A DNA stretch of 55,143 nucleotides from an uncultured Eggerthella sp. (GTDB lineage Bacteria > Actinomycetota > Coriobacteriia > Coriobacteriales > Eggerthellaceae): contig URMQ01000001.1 in the NCBI GenBank assembly GCA_900548955.1, positions 1 to 55,143 on the forward strand, given 5' to 3'. The notes beneath the pieces are model-generated. The model did not search any database. It was not told the origin of the DNA and saw nothing but the letters and a program-made list of their open reading frames with translations. Of the stretch, positions 8,045-17,165 are shown piece by piece. Made by a program: the position numbers and the translations under genes. Every line of letters begins with the position of its first letter. The stretch's first letter is position 1.

Positions 8045-9570
8045 TAGTCTTGCTCCTTCAATTTATTTTTCACAAGCGATCCAAACGAAACAACCACTTT
8101 TACGATCAGCGCAATAAGCGTGATGAATTCAAGACGGCCTGCCCACATTTCCAGAATATACACTGACTCTAAAACAGGAGGCATACCATGCGCAATAATA
8201 CCTGAGCTCAAGCCGCCGTTAGACGCCATAGAGACCGATTCAAAAATAGCATCAAGCGCATCGTAGCCATGAGCGATACCCACAAGCGATCCTAAAAGAT
8301 ACGTAAATACAAACAATGCTGAAACAGTAAGTGCCGCCTTTGCGACTTCAGTGGTAAGTACTTTCTTACCTAAGTGAAAATATCGCACGGAGACACGCGC
8401 GGTTCCTGGAGCTAGAGTTTCTTTAATGGTTGAAACCATAGATTTGGCTATCAAGCCCAAACGAGAGAATTTCATACCACCAGCGGTACTTCCACTAGAG
8501 CCACCAACCGCCATTAAAATAGCAACCACCAAGAAGGCGCCTGATGAAAATACCGTAGTCATCTGATTGTTCGTTACTGTTTGAAAGCCTGTAGTGGTTG
8601 AAGCGGATATAACCATAAACACGCCACGGCGCAGAAGCGCCATAATGTCCGAAAATCCACCAGACGCGCAAAGCGAAAACATAAGAACAATGGTGGCAAT
8701 AAGCATCCAGAATACGCCCGTACGAATTTCATAATCTTTAAAAAACGAGGTGGTTTCTCCTTGGCTTATTTTCACGAACAGTGCAAAGTTCACCGCTCCT
8801 AAGAGCATCAGCAACATACATATCACTTCGAAAGCGAATGAATGATAATACATTGCCGATTGAGAAGTAGGAGAAAAGCCTGCGGTGGTAAAGCCAGAAA
8901 TAGCCATCCATAGCGCATTAAGCAATGCACGCAGAGGCTCAAAGCCACCCAACACACAAAGCAAAAACAAAATCACCGTCGCAACGCCAATAACTGCCAA
9001 TGCAATTTGACTAATCAATCGAACGGTGTTCACAATGTTGGGCAATACATGCTCGCTTCTGCCCTCTGAAGAATAAAGTCCTGATGTGGACTTACCAAAA
9101 ATACCCAAGGACAGCGCAATAACAATAAGGCCTAAGCCACCAATCAAATGCATGGTAAAGCGCCACATGTTGTCCGCATAGGAAAGATGTTCAAGATCAA
9201 TAACGAGCGAAGCACCTGTGGTCGTTAAACCTGATGTCGCTTCGAACAGCGCATCAAGATAGGAACCATAATGCCCTGATAAAGCCAAGGGAACTGCCGC
9301 CACAAATGCCAGCATAATCCAAGATAATCCCGTAACAGTAAGCGCCTGTTGATGAGTAAGTCTGCCAGGCTGAATACGCATAAAACGCAAAGCAGAACCA
9401 AGAATAAGAGCAACGCCCACACCTAATAGGTAACGGCTTGCCGGCTCCCATTCCTGACACACTACCGCAACCACAAGAGGCACTGCCAAAGCGATAGAAA
9501 AAAACGAAATGAGCACTCCAAGATAGTGCCCAATAACACGAACGTCATACCAGGTAAATCGCTGCCACAT
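8044..9570 (-). CDS. trkH: Potassium uptake channel subunit TrkH
   Basis: TrkH/KtrB proteins form the ion pore of Trk/Ktr potassium uptake systems. The 508-residue product has eight or more membrane helices and the four pore-loop repeats, seen as SGLTTTGAS, SGFTTAGFS, ASTTTGFQ and SMASNGGLSSG; each contains the filter glycine. Its partner, the cytoplasmic NAD/ATP-binding TrkA, is not next to it and must be elsewhere. Upstream is a small membrane protein, downstream the coupled OB-fold protein and rsgA. Confidence 0.93.
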   Translation of the reverse strand: MWQRFTWYDVRVIGHYLGVLISFFSIALAVPLVVAVVCQEWEPASRYLLGVGVALILGSALRFMRIQPGRLTHQQALTVTGLSWIMLAFVAAVPLALSGHYGSYLDALFEATSGLTTTGASLVIDLEHLSYADNMWRFTMHLIGGLGLIVIALSLGIFGKSTSGLYSSEGRSEHVLPNIVNTVRLISQIALAVIGVATVILFLLCVLGGFEPLRALLNALWMAISGFTTAGFSPTSQSAMYYHSFAFEVICMLLMLLGAVNFALFVKISQGETTSFFKDYEIRTGVFWMLIATIVLMFSLCASGGFSDIMALLRRGVFMVISASTTTGFQTVTNNQMTTVFSSGAFLVVAILMAVGGSSGSTAGGMKFSRLGLIAKSMVSTIKETLAPGTARVSVRYFHLGKKVLTTEVAKAALTVSALFVFTYLLGSLVGIAHGYDALDAIFESVSMASNGGLSSGIIAHGMPPVLESVYILEMWAGRLEFITLIALIVKVVVSFGSLVKNKLKEQD

Positions 9571-9578
9571 ACAAAGAC

Positions 9579-9737
9579 CTACCCGAAAACAAACAGGAAC
9601 CGAATGGCGATAGTGATCAGATATAACACAATAAGAAACGCCACTAAGCTAGCCAATACTGCGCAAAATCCCAGCACTGGAACTAACAGGTGTTCCTTCT
9701 TTTCGAATCTCACAATATTTTTTTCGAGTTTGTTCAT
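9579..9737 (-). CDS. Small single-pass membrane protein upstream of trkH
   Basis: A 52-codon frame begins MNKLEKNIVRFEKKEHLLVP and continues into one long hydrophobic helix, ending IRFLFVFG, 8 bases before trkH. No Shine-Dalgarno precedes the ATG, but TAGAAT lies about 7 bases upstream, which would fit a leaderless transcript as is common in Actinomycetota. It could be a small accessory subunit of the channel. The start is uncertain; in-frame alternatives upstream give a less plausible Cys/Arg-rich extension. Confidence 0.5.
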   Translation of the reverse strand: MNKLEKNIVRFEKKEHLLVPVLGFCAVLASLVAFLIVLYLITIAIRFLFVFG

Positions 9738-9917
9738 GGAGGTTATTCTAATACAACAAACTAAAAGCGGGGTTCCTACACAAAAGTAGCGGCATCGCAT
9801 GAACGTTCGTCCACACAATACCGCCACTCAAACTTACAGGTTCAATCGTTTTACGAAACAGTCCTTACACTGTGCTCTAGTTCGCTTAGCTGCTTAGTTG
9901 CACCTATGCCCTCGCTC

Positions 9918-9965
9918 GCCTAATCGCTCAGTCTCCTAATCGCTCAGTCGCCTAATCGCTCAGGC
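9918..9965. repeat. Three 16-bp tandem repeats after clpB
   Basis: GCCTAATCGCTCAGTC-type units start at 9918, 9934 and 9950, differing by one to three bases. Weaker related sequence continues to about 9,885. The block ends 2 bases before the clpB stop, so it fills the 3' untranslated region; no hairpin terminator is evident. Confidence 0.75.
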
Positions 9966-9967
9966 AG

Positions 9968-12781
9968 TTAATCACCAAAGTCCATTCCGCGAAGTACATC
10001 GTTTGCCTGCTTTAATACATCATCAACCTCATCTGGCTTTGCCTGCGAAGGGTCCTCATAAACCCCGCCGGTTAGTGCTGCAGAGTCATCGCCTGCATGC
10101 AAGCTCGAACGATTTTCCACCGTAGCACAGTAATTGCCCTCAGAATCAAGATCAATAGTTACCTTAGCGCCATCACTAATGTGTCCATCAATGATTTCCG
10201 TCGCTACACGGTCAGTCACCTCACGCTGAATCAAACGACGCAGTGGACGAGCACCGTATACCGGATCATATCCATCAATGGCCAGACGTTCACGTGCAGC
10301 AGGAGTAACTTCCAAATCAATTCGACGATCCGCCAAGCGATCACGCACTCCGTTCAATTGCAGGTCAACAATAGGCTCCATCGCAGCAATGGAAAGCGTA
10401 TTGAAGGTAATAACTTCATCAATACGGTTCAAGAACTCAGGACGGAAGGTAGTGCTTAGGGCTTCGTTGATCTTCATCTGCATTTCAGCCAAACGCTTAG
10501 CAGCAGTAGCAACGTCTGCCTTCATCATGTCTTCCATCATGCTGCCCATGGAATCGCCTTCATTTTGGCTCGAGAATTCTCGAATGGACTGCGAGCCAAC
10601 ATTGGAGGTCATAATGATGATGGCATTCTTGAAGCTAACCACTCTACCTTGTCCGTCGGTAAGACGACCGTCATCGAGCACTTGCAGCAAGATATTGAAT
10701 ACATCCTGATGCGCTTTTTCAATCTCGTCGAGCAAAACTACGCAGTAAGGCTTGCGACGAACCGCTTCGGTAAGCTGACCGCCCTCGTCATAACCAACAT
10801 ATCCCGGAGGGGCACCAACCAAACGAGAAACGGAGTGCTTCTCCATATATTCCGACATATCGATACGAACCATAGCCTTTTCGCTGTCGAACAGATATTC
10901 AGCCAAGGCCTTTGCAAGCTCAGTCTTGCCAACACCTGTCGGGCCCAAGAACAAGAAGCTACCGATAGGACGGTTCGGGTCAGACAAGCCTGCACGATTA
11001 CGACGAATAGCTCCCGCTACTGCAGATACCGCCTGATCCTGTCCAATAACACGCTCGTGAAGCTTGGATTCCAGATCAACCAGCTTGGCCATTTCGCCCT
11101 GCATCATCTTGGTTACCGGAATACCAGTCCACGCAGAAACCACTTCTGCGATTTCCTCTTCGCCAACTTCTTCTTTAAGAATTGCACCATCTTGCTGACG
11201 GTTCTCAAGCAAAGCTTCTGCATCTGCTAACTGAGCTTGTAATGAAGGAATGGTACCGTAGCGCAATTCCGAAGCACGGGCGAGATCGCCTTCGCGGGTA
11301 GCACGCTCTTCGTCCAACTGAGCAGCTTCAATATCTGCCTTCAAATTCTGAACGCCTACGATAACGTCCTTTTCGTTTTTCCACATAGCCTTCTGTTTAT
11401 CAAGCGCTTCTTGAGCCGCAGAAATCTCTTTACGCAATGCTTCTAAACGTTCACGGCTTGGCTCGTCGGTTTCCTTCATAAGCGCTTGCTCTTCGATTTG
11501 CATCTGGGTAAGCTTGCGCTCTGCCAGATCCACTTCTTCAGGCATGCTGTCTATTTCAATACGCAGACGACTTGCCGCTTCGTCCATAAGGTCAATAGCC
11601 TTGTCAGGCAAGAACCTGTCAGAAATGTAGCGATTCGAAAGTTCTGCAGCAGCAACCAAGGCAGAGTCCTTGATGCGTACACCATGATGAATCTCGTACT
11701 TTTCTTTCAAACCACGAAGAATTGCAATGGTATCTTCCACGCTTGGCTCGCTTACCAGCACGGGCTGGAAACGACGCTCAAGAGCGGCATCCTTTTCGAT
11801 GTATTTACGATATTCATCCAAAGTGGTTGCACCAATTGCATGAAGTTCGCCACGAGCCAATGCTGGCTTGAGCATATTGCCCGCATCCATAGAGCTATCG
11901 CCCGTCGAACCTGCGCCAACAATGGTATGCAATTCGTCAATGAACAAAATGATTTGTCCATCGGATTGCTTTACCTCACGAAGTACCGCCTTCAAGCGAT
12001 CTTCGAATTCGCCACGATACTTAGCGCCTGCCAACATTGCAGGTAAGTCCAGAGCGATCAATTCGCGATCTTTCAAGCTTGAAGGAACGTCGCCTGCAAC
12101 AATACGCTGCGCTAGGCCCTCAACGATTGCCGTCTTACCAGTACCAGGCTCGCCAATAAGTACAGGGTTATTCTTAGTACGACGAGACAAAACCTGAACG
12201 GTGCGACGAATTTCTTCCGAACGGCCAATAACAGGATCCAGCTTGCCCTCGCGTGCTGCCTGAGTAAGGTTGTTGCCGTACTGCTCAAGCACTTCAAACT
12301 CGGGCTTGCTCGTAGCATCGGTCACGCGCGTATCACCACGAAGTTCCTCATAGGCCTCTTCAATGTTTTTGCGCGTAATACCTTGATCATTCAGAATTTT
12401 ACCTGCAGTTCCACTATCTTCAGAAAGCGCAATCAGCAGATGCTCTGTGGTGGCATAGGAGTCACCCAGTTTTTCTGCAATTTTTACCGCTTTATCAATA
12501 AGCGAGATGAACGCAGGGGAAGGGGCAGTAATACCCATACCCATAAAGCCATTACCGCTTACCTTAGGCATGCGCTCTTCCTCTTCTTTCACGCGCGCCT
12601 GCAATACAGCAGGATCTGCTCCAATACGCGTGATAATAGCGTTCATATTATGTTCGCCTGCAGACAGGATGGCATCAAGCAAATGAATAGGCTCGACTGC
12701 GCTTGCTTCGCGCTCGCCAGCAATGCTCATTGCTGACTGGAACGCTTCCTGTGCTGTAAGCGCCAGCTTGTCTAGTCTCAT
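9968..12781 (-). CDS. clpB: ATP-dependent disaggregase ClpB
   Basis: ClpB is the hexameric AAA+ chaperone that pulls proteins out of aggregates together with DnaK. In order: Clp_N repeats (1-145), AAA1 with GEPGTGKT at about 204 and FIDELH, the long coiled middle domain (about 405-520), AAA2 with GPTGVGKT at about 607, LLDEIEKAH and the GYVGYDEGG pore loop, and the D2-small domain with YGARPLRR. At 937 residues it is about 70 longer than usual: it has an extra Met/Asp/Glu-rich stretch after SNVGSQSIREF and an acidic tail of about 60 residues ending DVLRGMDFGD. It has AGGAG upstream, 11 bases after hspR, and is the last gene of the dnaK operon. Confidence 0.96.
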   Translation of the reverse strand: MRLDKLALTAQEAFQSAMSIAGEREASAVEPIHLLDAILSAGEHNMNAIITRIGADPAVLQARVKEEEERMPKVSGNGFMGMGITAPSPAFISLIDKAVKIAEKLGDSYATTEHLLIALSEDSGTAGKILNDQGITRKNIEEAYEELRGDTRVTDATSKPEFEVLEQYGNNLTQAAREGKLDPVIGRSEEIRRTVQVLSRRTKNNPVLIGEPGTGKTAIVEGLAQRIVAGDVPSSLKDRELIALDLPAMLAGAKYRGEFEDRLKAVLREVKQSDGQIILFIDELHTIVGAGSTGDSSMDAGNMLKPALARGELHAIGATTLDEYRKYIEKDAALERRFQPVLVSEPSVEDTIAILRGLKEKYEIHHGVRIKDSALVAAAELSNRYISDRFLPDKAIDLMDEAASRLRIEIDSMPEEVDLAERKLTQMQIEEQALMKETDEPSRERLEALRKEISAAQEALDKQKAMWKNEKDVIVGVQNLKADIEAAQLDEERATREGDLARASELRYGTIPSLQAQLADAEALLENRQQDGAILKEEVGEEEIAEVVSAWTGIPVTKMMQGEMAKLVDLESKLHERVIGQDQAVSAVAGAIRRNRAGLSDPNRPIGSFLFLGPTGVGKTELAKALAEYLFDSEKAMVRIDMSEYMEKHSVSRLVGAPPGYVGYDEGGQLTEAVRRKPYCVVLLDEIEKAHQDVFNILLQVLDDGRLTDGQGRVVSFKNAIIIMTSNVGSQSIREFSSQNEGDSMGSMMEDMMKADVATAAKRLAEMQMKINEALSTTFRPEFLNRIDEVITFNTLSIAAMEPIVDLQLNGVRDRLADRRIDLEVTPAARERLAIDGYDPVYGARPLRRLIQREVTDRVATEIIDGHISDGAKVTIDLDSEGNYCATVENRSSLHAGDDSAALTGGVYEDPSQAKPDEVDDVLKQANDVLRGMDFGD

Positions 12782-12792
12782 ATATAGCTCCT

Positions 12793-13173
12793 TTACAGAA
12801 GTCGACGCAAAACAATTGCGTTGCTTTCATTTACTAACGAATTAACGCTTTCTCGAGTTTCCAATTCATGAACCCTATCGGCTAAGCGACGAACTCGTTT
12901 ATGCAAAGCATCAATTTCTTCATCGCGTTCATCCAAACGGCCCTTTAAATCCAGGATTCGAATAACACCTGCAAGGTTAATTCCTTCGTCGGTCAAAGCG
13001 TTAATTAACTGCAAACGCTCAATATCTGCTTGCGAATACATGCGGGTGTTACCACTCGTTCGCTGAGGAGATACCAAACCTTTTTGCTCGTAAATTCGCA
13101 GGGTTTGAGGATGGACGCCTGCAAGTTCTGCTGCAACACTAATCATGTACAGCGGTCTGTTTTTGTCCTCCAT
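12793..13173 (-). CDS. hspR: MerR-family heat-shock repressor HspR
   Basis: HspR represses chaperone operons in Actinomycetota by binding HAIR inverted repeats, with DnaK as co-repressor. The 126-residue protein has the MerR winged helix-turn-helix (MISVAAELAGVHPQTLRIYE, QKGLVSPQRTSGNTRMYS) followed by a C-terminal coiled coil (DERDEEIDALHKRVRRLADR). I chose ATG 13173, which overlaps the dnaJ stop as TAATG and has GAGGG upstream; a TTG 6 bases earlier is possible. Its place in the dnaK-grpE-dnaJ-hspR-clpB operon implies autoregulation. Confidence 0.93.
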   Translation of the reverse strand: MEDKNRPLYMISVAAELAGVHPQTLRIYEQKGLVSPQRTSGNTRMYSQADIERLQLINALTDEGINLAGVIRILDLKGRLDERDEEIDALHKRVRRLADRVHELETRESVNSLVNESNAIVLRRLL

Positions 13174-14126
13174 TACCAAGCCCTCACTTCTTCACTCGTT
13201 GCTGCCTGGAATGCTTCCAGGGCTTCTTTTTGTTTATCGTTCAACGTCTTAGGAACAGCCACATGCAGAGTTAAAAGTAAATCGCCCGTACCTGTTGCAC
13301 CTTTTCCTAAACGTGGAGCGCCTTTTCCTTTTACCTTCAAGACCGTTCCGCTTTCGCACCCCGCAGGAACTTTTATGCTTACCTTTTTTCCTTCGGGGGT
13401 AGGAACAACAATCTGTGTTCCCAGAGCAGCTTCCGCAAAAGTAATGGGCACATCCATTAAAACGTCTGCTTTATCGCGCTTGAACAAAGGGTGATCTGCA
13501 ATGTGAATATTCACGAGCAAATCGCCTGCAGGACCACCTTGAATTCCTGGTGCGCCCTTGCCTTTCAAGCGAACGCGACCACCTTCAACAGCACCTGCAG
13601 GAATTTTTATCGAAAGGGTTTCCTTTTCGTTGGTGCCCGCCTTGCCTATACGAACCTTCTTTTCACATCCTTTGAAGGCCTCATCAAACGTAACGGTCAT
13701 GGTTACGTTTTTGTCGGCGCCCTTTTGTGGCTTTGGCCGAGCTTGATAGGTTTGACCTTGTCCGCCAAAATTCCATTCGGTGCCGAAAGCGCCTTCACCA
13801 TTGCGGATACTTTCCAAAATGTCCGCCCAGCTACCAAAACCGCCAAAGCCAGAACCGCCGAAAGGATTTCCACCTTGCCCCTGCCAAGCTCCGCCACCAA
13901 AGGGGATTTGGTTTTCGTTAGCAGTGCCGTATTGGTCGTAAAGCTTTCTTTTTTTCTCATCAGAAAGTACTTCGTATGCTTCGTTTATTTCTTTAAACTT
14001 CGCTTCATCACCGCCAGCATCAGGATGATGCTTGCGCGCTAATTTACGAAATGCTTTCTTGATGGTGTCTGCATCAGCGTCTCGTGGAACGCCTAGCGTT
14101 TTGTAATAGTCAGGAGTCTGTGCCAT
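13173..14126 (-). CDS. dnaJ: DnaJ-type J-domain co-chaperone without zinc fingers
   Basis: J-domain proteins deliver substrates to DnaK and stimulate its ATPase. The 317-residue product has the J-domain (DYYKTLGVPRDADADTIKKA, HPD at about 37-39), a G/F-rich linker (GGNPFGGSGFGGFGSW), and two C-terminal beta-sandwich domains. The four CxxCxGxG zinc repeats of type A DnaJ are absent, so it is a class B (CbpA-like) protein. ATG 14126 is preferred because AAAGGTGGG precedes it; a GTG 9 bases upstream lies within that site. It follows grpE by about 100 bases. Confidence 0.93.
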   Translation of the reverse strand: MAQTPDYYKTLGVPRDADADTIKKAFRKLARKHHPDAGGDEAKFKEINEAYEVLSDEKKRKLYDQYGTANENQIPFGGGAWQGQGGNPFGGSGFGGFGSWADILESIRNGEGAFGTEWNFGGQGQTYQARPKPQKGADKNVTMTVTFDEAFKGCEKKVRIGKAGTNEKETLSIKIPAGAVEGGRVRLKGKGAPGIQGGPAGDLLVNIHIADHPLFKRDKADVLMDVPITFAEAALGTQIVVPTPEGKKVSIKVPAGCESGTVLKVKGKGAPRLGKGATGTGDLLLTLHVAVPKTLNDKQKEALEAFQAATSEEVRAW

Positions 14127-14226
14127 TCGTCCCACCTTTCTCTCTGTCCTACAACAAGGGCGGACCTAAACATCGCCCGCCCTTACATTTGCCTCTTCTA
14201 AATTACTTGTTAAGCCTTCGCAGCGT

Positions 14227-14862
14227 CTACTTAGAAGAATCCTCAGATTCCTCTTCCGCTTCGCGCTTAGGACCACCTTGAGTAACCGTTACCATTGCGG
14301 TACGAATTACCTTGTTGCCCATGCGATATCCCTTCTGGTATACCTCGGCAACAGTTTCATCAGGAACTGAAGGGTCATCAACCGTGGCTACCGCTAAAGC
14401 TTCAAGGGCGTTGAAGGCCTCCCCTTTAGGATCAATCATTTCAACCCCATGCTTGGTTAGCACTTCAAGCATCTTGGTGTGCACTGCCTGTACACCACCA
14501 AGCAGACCCTCTTCGCCATTTTTTTCGGCGTAATCGATGCTTCGTTCAAAGTCGTCAATTACAGGAATTAATCCTTCAACAAGCTTTTCAGCTGCGCGAG
14601 CTTTTTCTTCCTCGCGCTGTTCGTTCATGCGACGACGGTACGTATCCCATTCCGCATGAAGGCGAAGATACTTATCTTGCCAAGCTGCTGCTTCCTTTTT
14701 TGCAACAGCAATCGGATCCTCGGTTTCTTCTTCTTGAGATTCGCTAGAATCCGCAGTTTCCTCGACCTGAGCATCTTCAGTTTCAGGGGCGGCAGCTTCT
14801 GCCGCCTCCTGATCTTCTACAACCTGGTCCTCACGTACCTCGTCTTTTTCAGGCGCGGTCAT
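14227..14862 (-). CDS. grpE: Nucleotide exchange factor GrpE
   Basis: GrpE releases ADP from DnaK. The 211-residue protein has a long acidic disordered head (to about residue 50), a coiled-coil helix (AWQDKYLRLHAEWDTYRRRM), and the beta-wing domain with VIDDFERSI and the family signature GYRMGNKVIRTAMVTV near the C-terminus. It starts 2 bases after the dnaK stop, so translation is coupled. Confidence 0.95.
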   Translation of the reverse strand: MTAPEKDEVREDQVVEDQEAAEAAAPETEDAQVEETADSSESQEEETEDPIAVAKKEAAAWQDKYLRLHAEWDTYRRRMNEQREEEKARAAEKLVEGLIPVIDDFERSIDYAEKNGEEGLLGGVQAVHTKMLEVLTKHGVEMIDPKGEAFNALEALAVATVDDPSVPDETVAEVYQKGYRMGNKVIRTAMVTVTQGGPKREAEEESEDSSK

Positions 14863-14864
14863 GA

Positions 14865-16787
14865 TTACTTGTCCTTCTTCTCGTCGTCGTCAACTACCTC
14901 AAAGTCTGCTTCGATGGTGTCATCATTGGTAGGCTGCTGAGCAGCGCCAGCTGCACCTGCAGCGCCCTCAGCACCTGGCTGAGCAGCATTTTGGCTATAA
15001 GCAACTTCTGCCAACTTGTAGCTTGCCTGTTGCAAAGCCTCCATTGCAGACTTGATTGCCTCAATATCGGTGCCCTCAAGAGCGGTACGAGCCTGAGCAA
15101 CCGCATCCTCTGCCTGCTTCTTGGAATCTGCAGGAACCTTGTCGCCCAACTCGTTTAACGTGGTTTCCGTAGCGTTGATCAAAGAGTCGCAGTTGTTGCG
15201 AATTTCAACTTCTTCCTTGCGAAGCTTATCTTCCTCAGCGTGAGCTTCAGCATCCTTTACCATACGATCTACTTCGTCGTCGGTCAGTGCAGTGGAACCA
15301 GAAATGGTGATCTGCTGCTGCTTGCCAGTGCCAAGATCCTTAGCAGAAACGTTTACGATGCCGTTTGCGTCAATATCGAAGGTAACTTCAATTTGAGGAA
15401 CACCACGACGTGCTGCAGGAATGCCCGTAAGCTGGAACCTACCTAGAGTCTTGTTGCCTGCTGCCATTTCGCGCTCACCCTGAAGAACATGAATTTCAAC
15501 GGAAGTCTGATTGTCAGCTGCCGTAGAGTAAATTTCAGTCTTGCGGGTAGGAATGGTGGTGTTGCGCTCGATCATCTTGGTCATTACGCCGCCCATGGTT
15601 TCAACACCCAAGGACAAAGGCGTTACGTCAAGAAGAAGAATGCCTTCAACGTCGCCTGCCAAAACGCCGCCCTGAACTGCAGCACCCATAGCTACTACTT
15701 CGTCAGGATTTACAGACATGTTAGGCTGCTTGCCCGTCATTTGCTTTACCAATTCCTGAACTGCTGGCATACGGGTAGAGCCACCAACCAAGATAACTTC
15801 ATTTACGTCGCCCGTAGAAAGACCAGCGTCCTTCAAAGCCTGCTGTACAGGAGTCTTGCAGCGATCAAGCAAGTCCTTGGTGATGCGTTCAAACTCTGCA
15901 CGGGTCAAGGTGTAGTCCAAGTGCAATGGGCCAGCAGCACCTGCAGAAATGAAAGGCAGGTTGATGTTGGTCTGAGAGGTGGAAGAAAGTTCCATCTTTG
16001 CCTTTTCAGCTGCGTCCTTCAAACGCTGCAAAGCCATCTTGTCCTGGCGAAGATCGATGCCATTGTCTGCCTGGAACTTGTCTGCCAACCAGTCAATAAC
16101 ACGCTGATCCCAGTCGTCGCCACCTAAGTGGTTATCGCCTGCGGTGGAGCAAACTTCAAATACGCCGTCACCCAACTCAAGAACAGAAACGTCGAAGGTA
16201 CCGCCACCAAGGTCGAATACCAAAACCTTTTCATCCTTGTTGGTACGATCAAGACCATAAGCCAGCGCTGCTGCGGTAGGTTCGTTGATAATACGAAGAA
16301 CTTCCAAGCCAGCAATCTTGCCTGCGTCCTTTGTAGCCTGACGCTGAGCGTCGTTGAAGTATGCAGGAACGGTAATTACTGCCTGAGTAATAGGTTCGCC
16401 AACACGCTTTTCTGCGTCAGCCTTAAGCTTCTGAAGAACCATTGCAGAAATTTCTTCTGGCATATAGTCCTTGCCTTCAATATCTACTACTGCACGACCA
16501 CCGTTGCCGTTCTTTACGTTGTAAGCAACCGTCTTCTGCTCTTCGGAAGTTTCAGCATAGGAACGACCGATGAAGCGCTTTACTGAAGCGATGGTGTTTT
16601 CGGGATTGGTTACTGCCTTGTTCTTAGCAGCCTTACCTACCGTACGTTCACCATCTTTACCAAAACCAACAACGGAAGGAGTGGTGCGGTCGCCTTCAGC
16701 GTTAACCAGAATTTCTGGCTCTGAACCTTCCATAACCGCCATTGCCGAATTGGTAGTACCCAAGTCGATGCCGATAATTTTTGCCAT
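14865..16787 (-). CDS. dnaK: Chaperone DnaK (Hsp70)
   Basis: DnaK binds exposed hydrophobic peptides in an ATP-dependent cycle with DnaJ and GrpE, and in Actinomycetota acts as co-repressor of HspR. The 640-residue product has the nucleotide-binding signatures IGIDLGTTNS (near 5-14), VFDLGGGTFDVSVLE and VILVGGSTRMPAVQ, the linker LLLDVTPLSLGVET, the substrate domain and a Gly/Ala/Gln-rich lid tail ending DDDEKKDK. The start is ATG 16787 (MAKIIGIDLG), with AAAGGAA upstream; longer frames read into the leader. It heads the operon and has a strong promoter at 16,933-16,961. Confidence 0.97.
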   Translation of the reverse strand: MAKIIGIDLGTTNSAMAVMEGSEPEILVNAEGDRTTPSVVGFGKDGERTVGKAAKNKAVTNPENTIASVKRFIGRSYAETSEEQKTVAYNVKNGNGGRAVVDIEGKDYMPEEISAMVLQKLKADAEKRVGEPITQAVITVPAYFNDAQRQATKDAGKIAGLEVLRIINEPTAAALAYGLDRTNKDEKVLVFDLGGGTFDVSVLELGDGVFEVCSTAGDNHLGGDDWDQRVIDWLADKFQADNGIDLRQDKMALQRLKDAAEKAKMELSSTSQTNINLPFISAGAAGPLHLDYTLTRAEFERITKDLLDRCKTPVQQALKDAGLSTGDVNEVILVGGSTRMPAVQELVKQMTGKQPNMSVNPDEVVAMGAAVQGGVLAGDVEGILLLDVTPLSLGVETMGGVMTKMIERNTTIPTRKTEIYSTAADNQTSVEIHVLQGEREMAAGNKTLGRFQLTGIPAARRGVPQIEVTFDIDANGIVNVSAKDLGTGKQQQITISGSTALTDDEVDRMVKDAEAHAEEDKLRKEEVEIRNNCDSLINATETTLNELGDKVPADSKKQAEDAVAQARTALEGTDIEAIKSAMEALQQASYKLAEVAYSQNAAQPGAEGAAGAAGAAQQPTNDDTIEADFEVVDDDEKKDK

Positions 16788-16813
16788 CTTGCATATTCCT
16801 TTCAGTTGCGGCT

Positions 16814-16834
16814 GCTTGAAGAAGCCCCTCAAGC
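16814..16834. promoter_or_regulatory. HAIR-like inverted repeat in the dnaK leader
   Basis: GCTTGA-N9-TCAAGC lies 27 bases before the dnaK ATG. The HspR operator (HAIR) is CTTGAGT-N7-ACTCAAG, which has 11 bases between the CTTGA and TCAAG cores; here there are 9. The half-sites match but the spacing is 2 bases short, so the HspR assignment is tentative. Confidence 0.45.
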
Positions 16835-16872
16835 AAACCCCCTGCTTTTACCTATATAAGTGTCATATTCCA

Positions 16873-16891
16873 ATGAAGCTTTTTGCTTCAT
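16873..16891. promoter_or_regulatory. Perfect hairpin in the dnaK leader
   Basis: ATGAAGC-TTTTT-GCTTCAT is a perfect 7-bp stem with a 5-base loop, between the promoter and the HAIR-like element. It is in the transcribed leader, so it may act as RNA (thermosensor or stability element) or as a DNA operator. ATGAAGC recurs in the promoter spacer, at 16,948-16,954 on the minus strand. Confidence 0.55.
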
Positions 16892-16932
16892 ATGGGAAAG
16901 CCCACCAGTAGGTGAACCTCATGACAGTGACC

Positions 16933-16961
16933 ATAATAAAATCTAAGTGCTTCATTGTCAA
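16933..16961 (-). promoter_or_regulatory. Strong sigma-A-type promoter of the dnaK operon
   Basis: TTGACA (16956-16961) and TATTAT (16933-16938) on the minus strand are separated by exactly 17 bases. The match to the housekeeping consensus is nearly perfect, consistent with control by repression (HspR) and not by an alternative sigma factor. The leader would be about 140 nt. Confidence 0.85.
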
Positions 16962-16972
16962 GAATCTAAGTG
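16940..16972. repeat. Direct repeat AATCTAAGTG flanking the dnaK -35
   Basis: AATCTAAGTG occurs at 16940-16949 and 16963-16972, 23 bases apart (about two helical turns), bracketing the -35 box. A shorter relative, TAAGTGTCATATT, lies at 16,858-16,870. Placement suggests a regulator binding site on one face of the DNA. Confidence 0.6.
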
Positions 16973-17165
16973 TCTTATTGTTAGGTTTTGTTACCTTCCT
17001 GTTGAAGATTTTCTTATGTTTCCTATTACCCCAGGTCAAAAGAATATTTTCTATATCTTATGAAGTAATTTTTGAGTTATTTCGCAAAGTGAATTTAAAA
17101 CATTGCTCCTGTAATGCGTTGTTGTTTCCTTAAATATGCAACCATCCGCTCAATTGCACAAAAAA

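Noticed and set aside
10097..12736. Plus-strand frames opposite clpB
   Set aside because: Antisense shadows of the ClpB frame with no motifs.
15489..16586. Plus-strand frames opposite dnaK
   Set aside because: Antisense to DnaK; Cys/His/Tyr-rich composition typical of shadows.
16814..16834. Canonical HAIR operator
   Set aside because: The half-sites fit but the spacing is 2 bases short, so it is listed only as HAIR-like.
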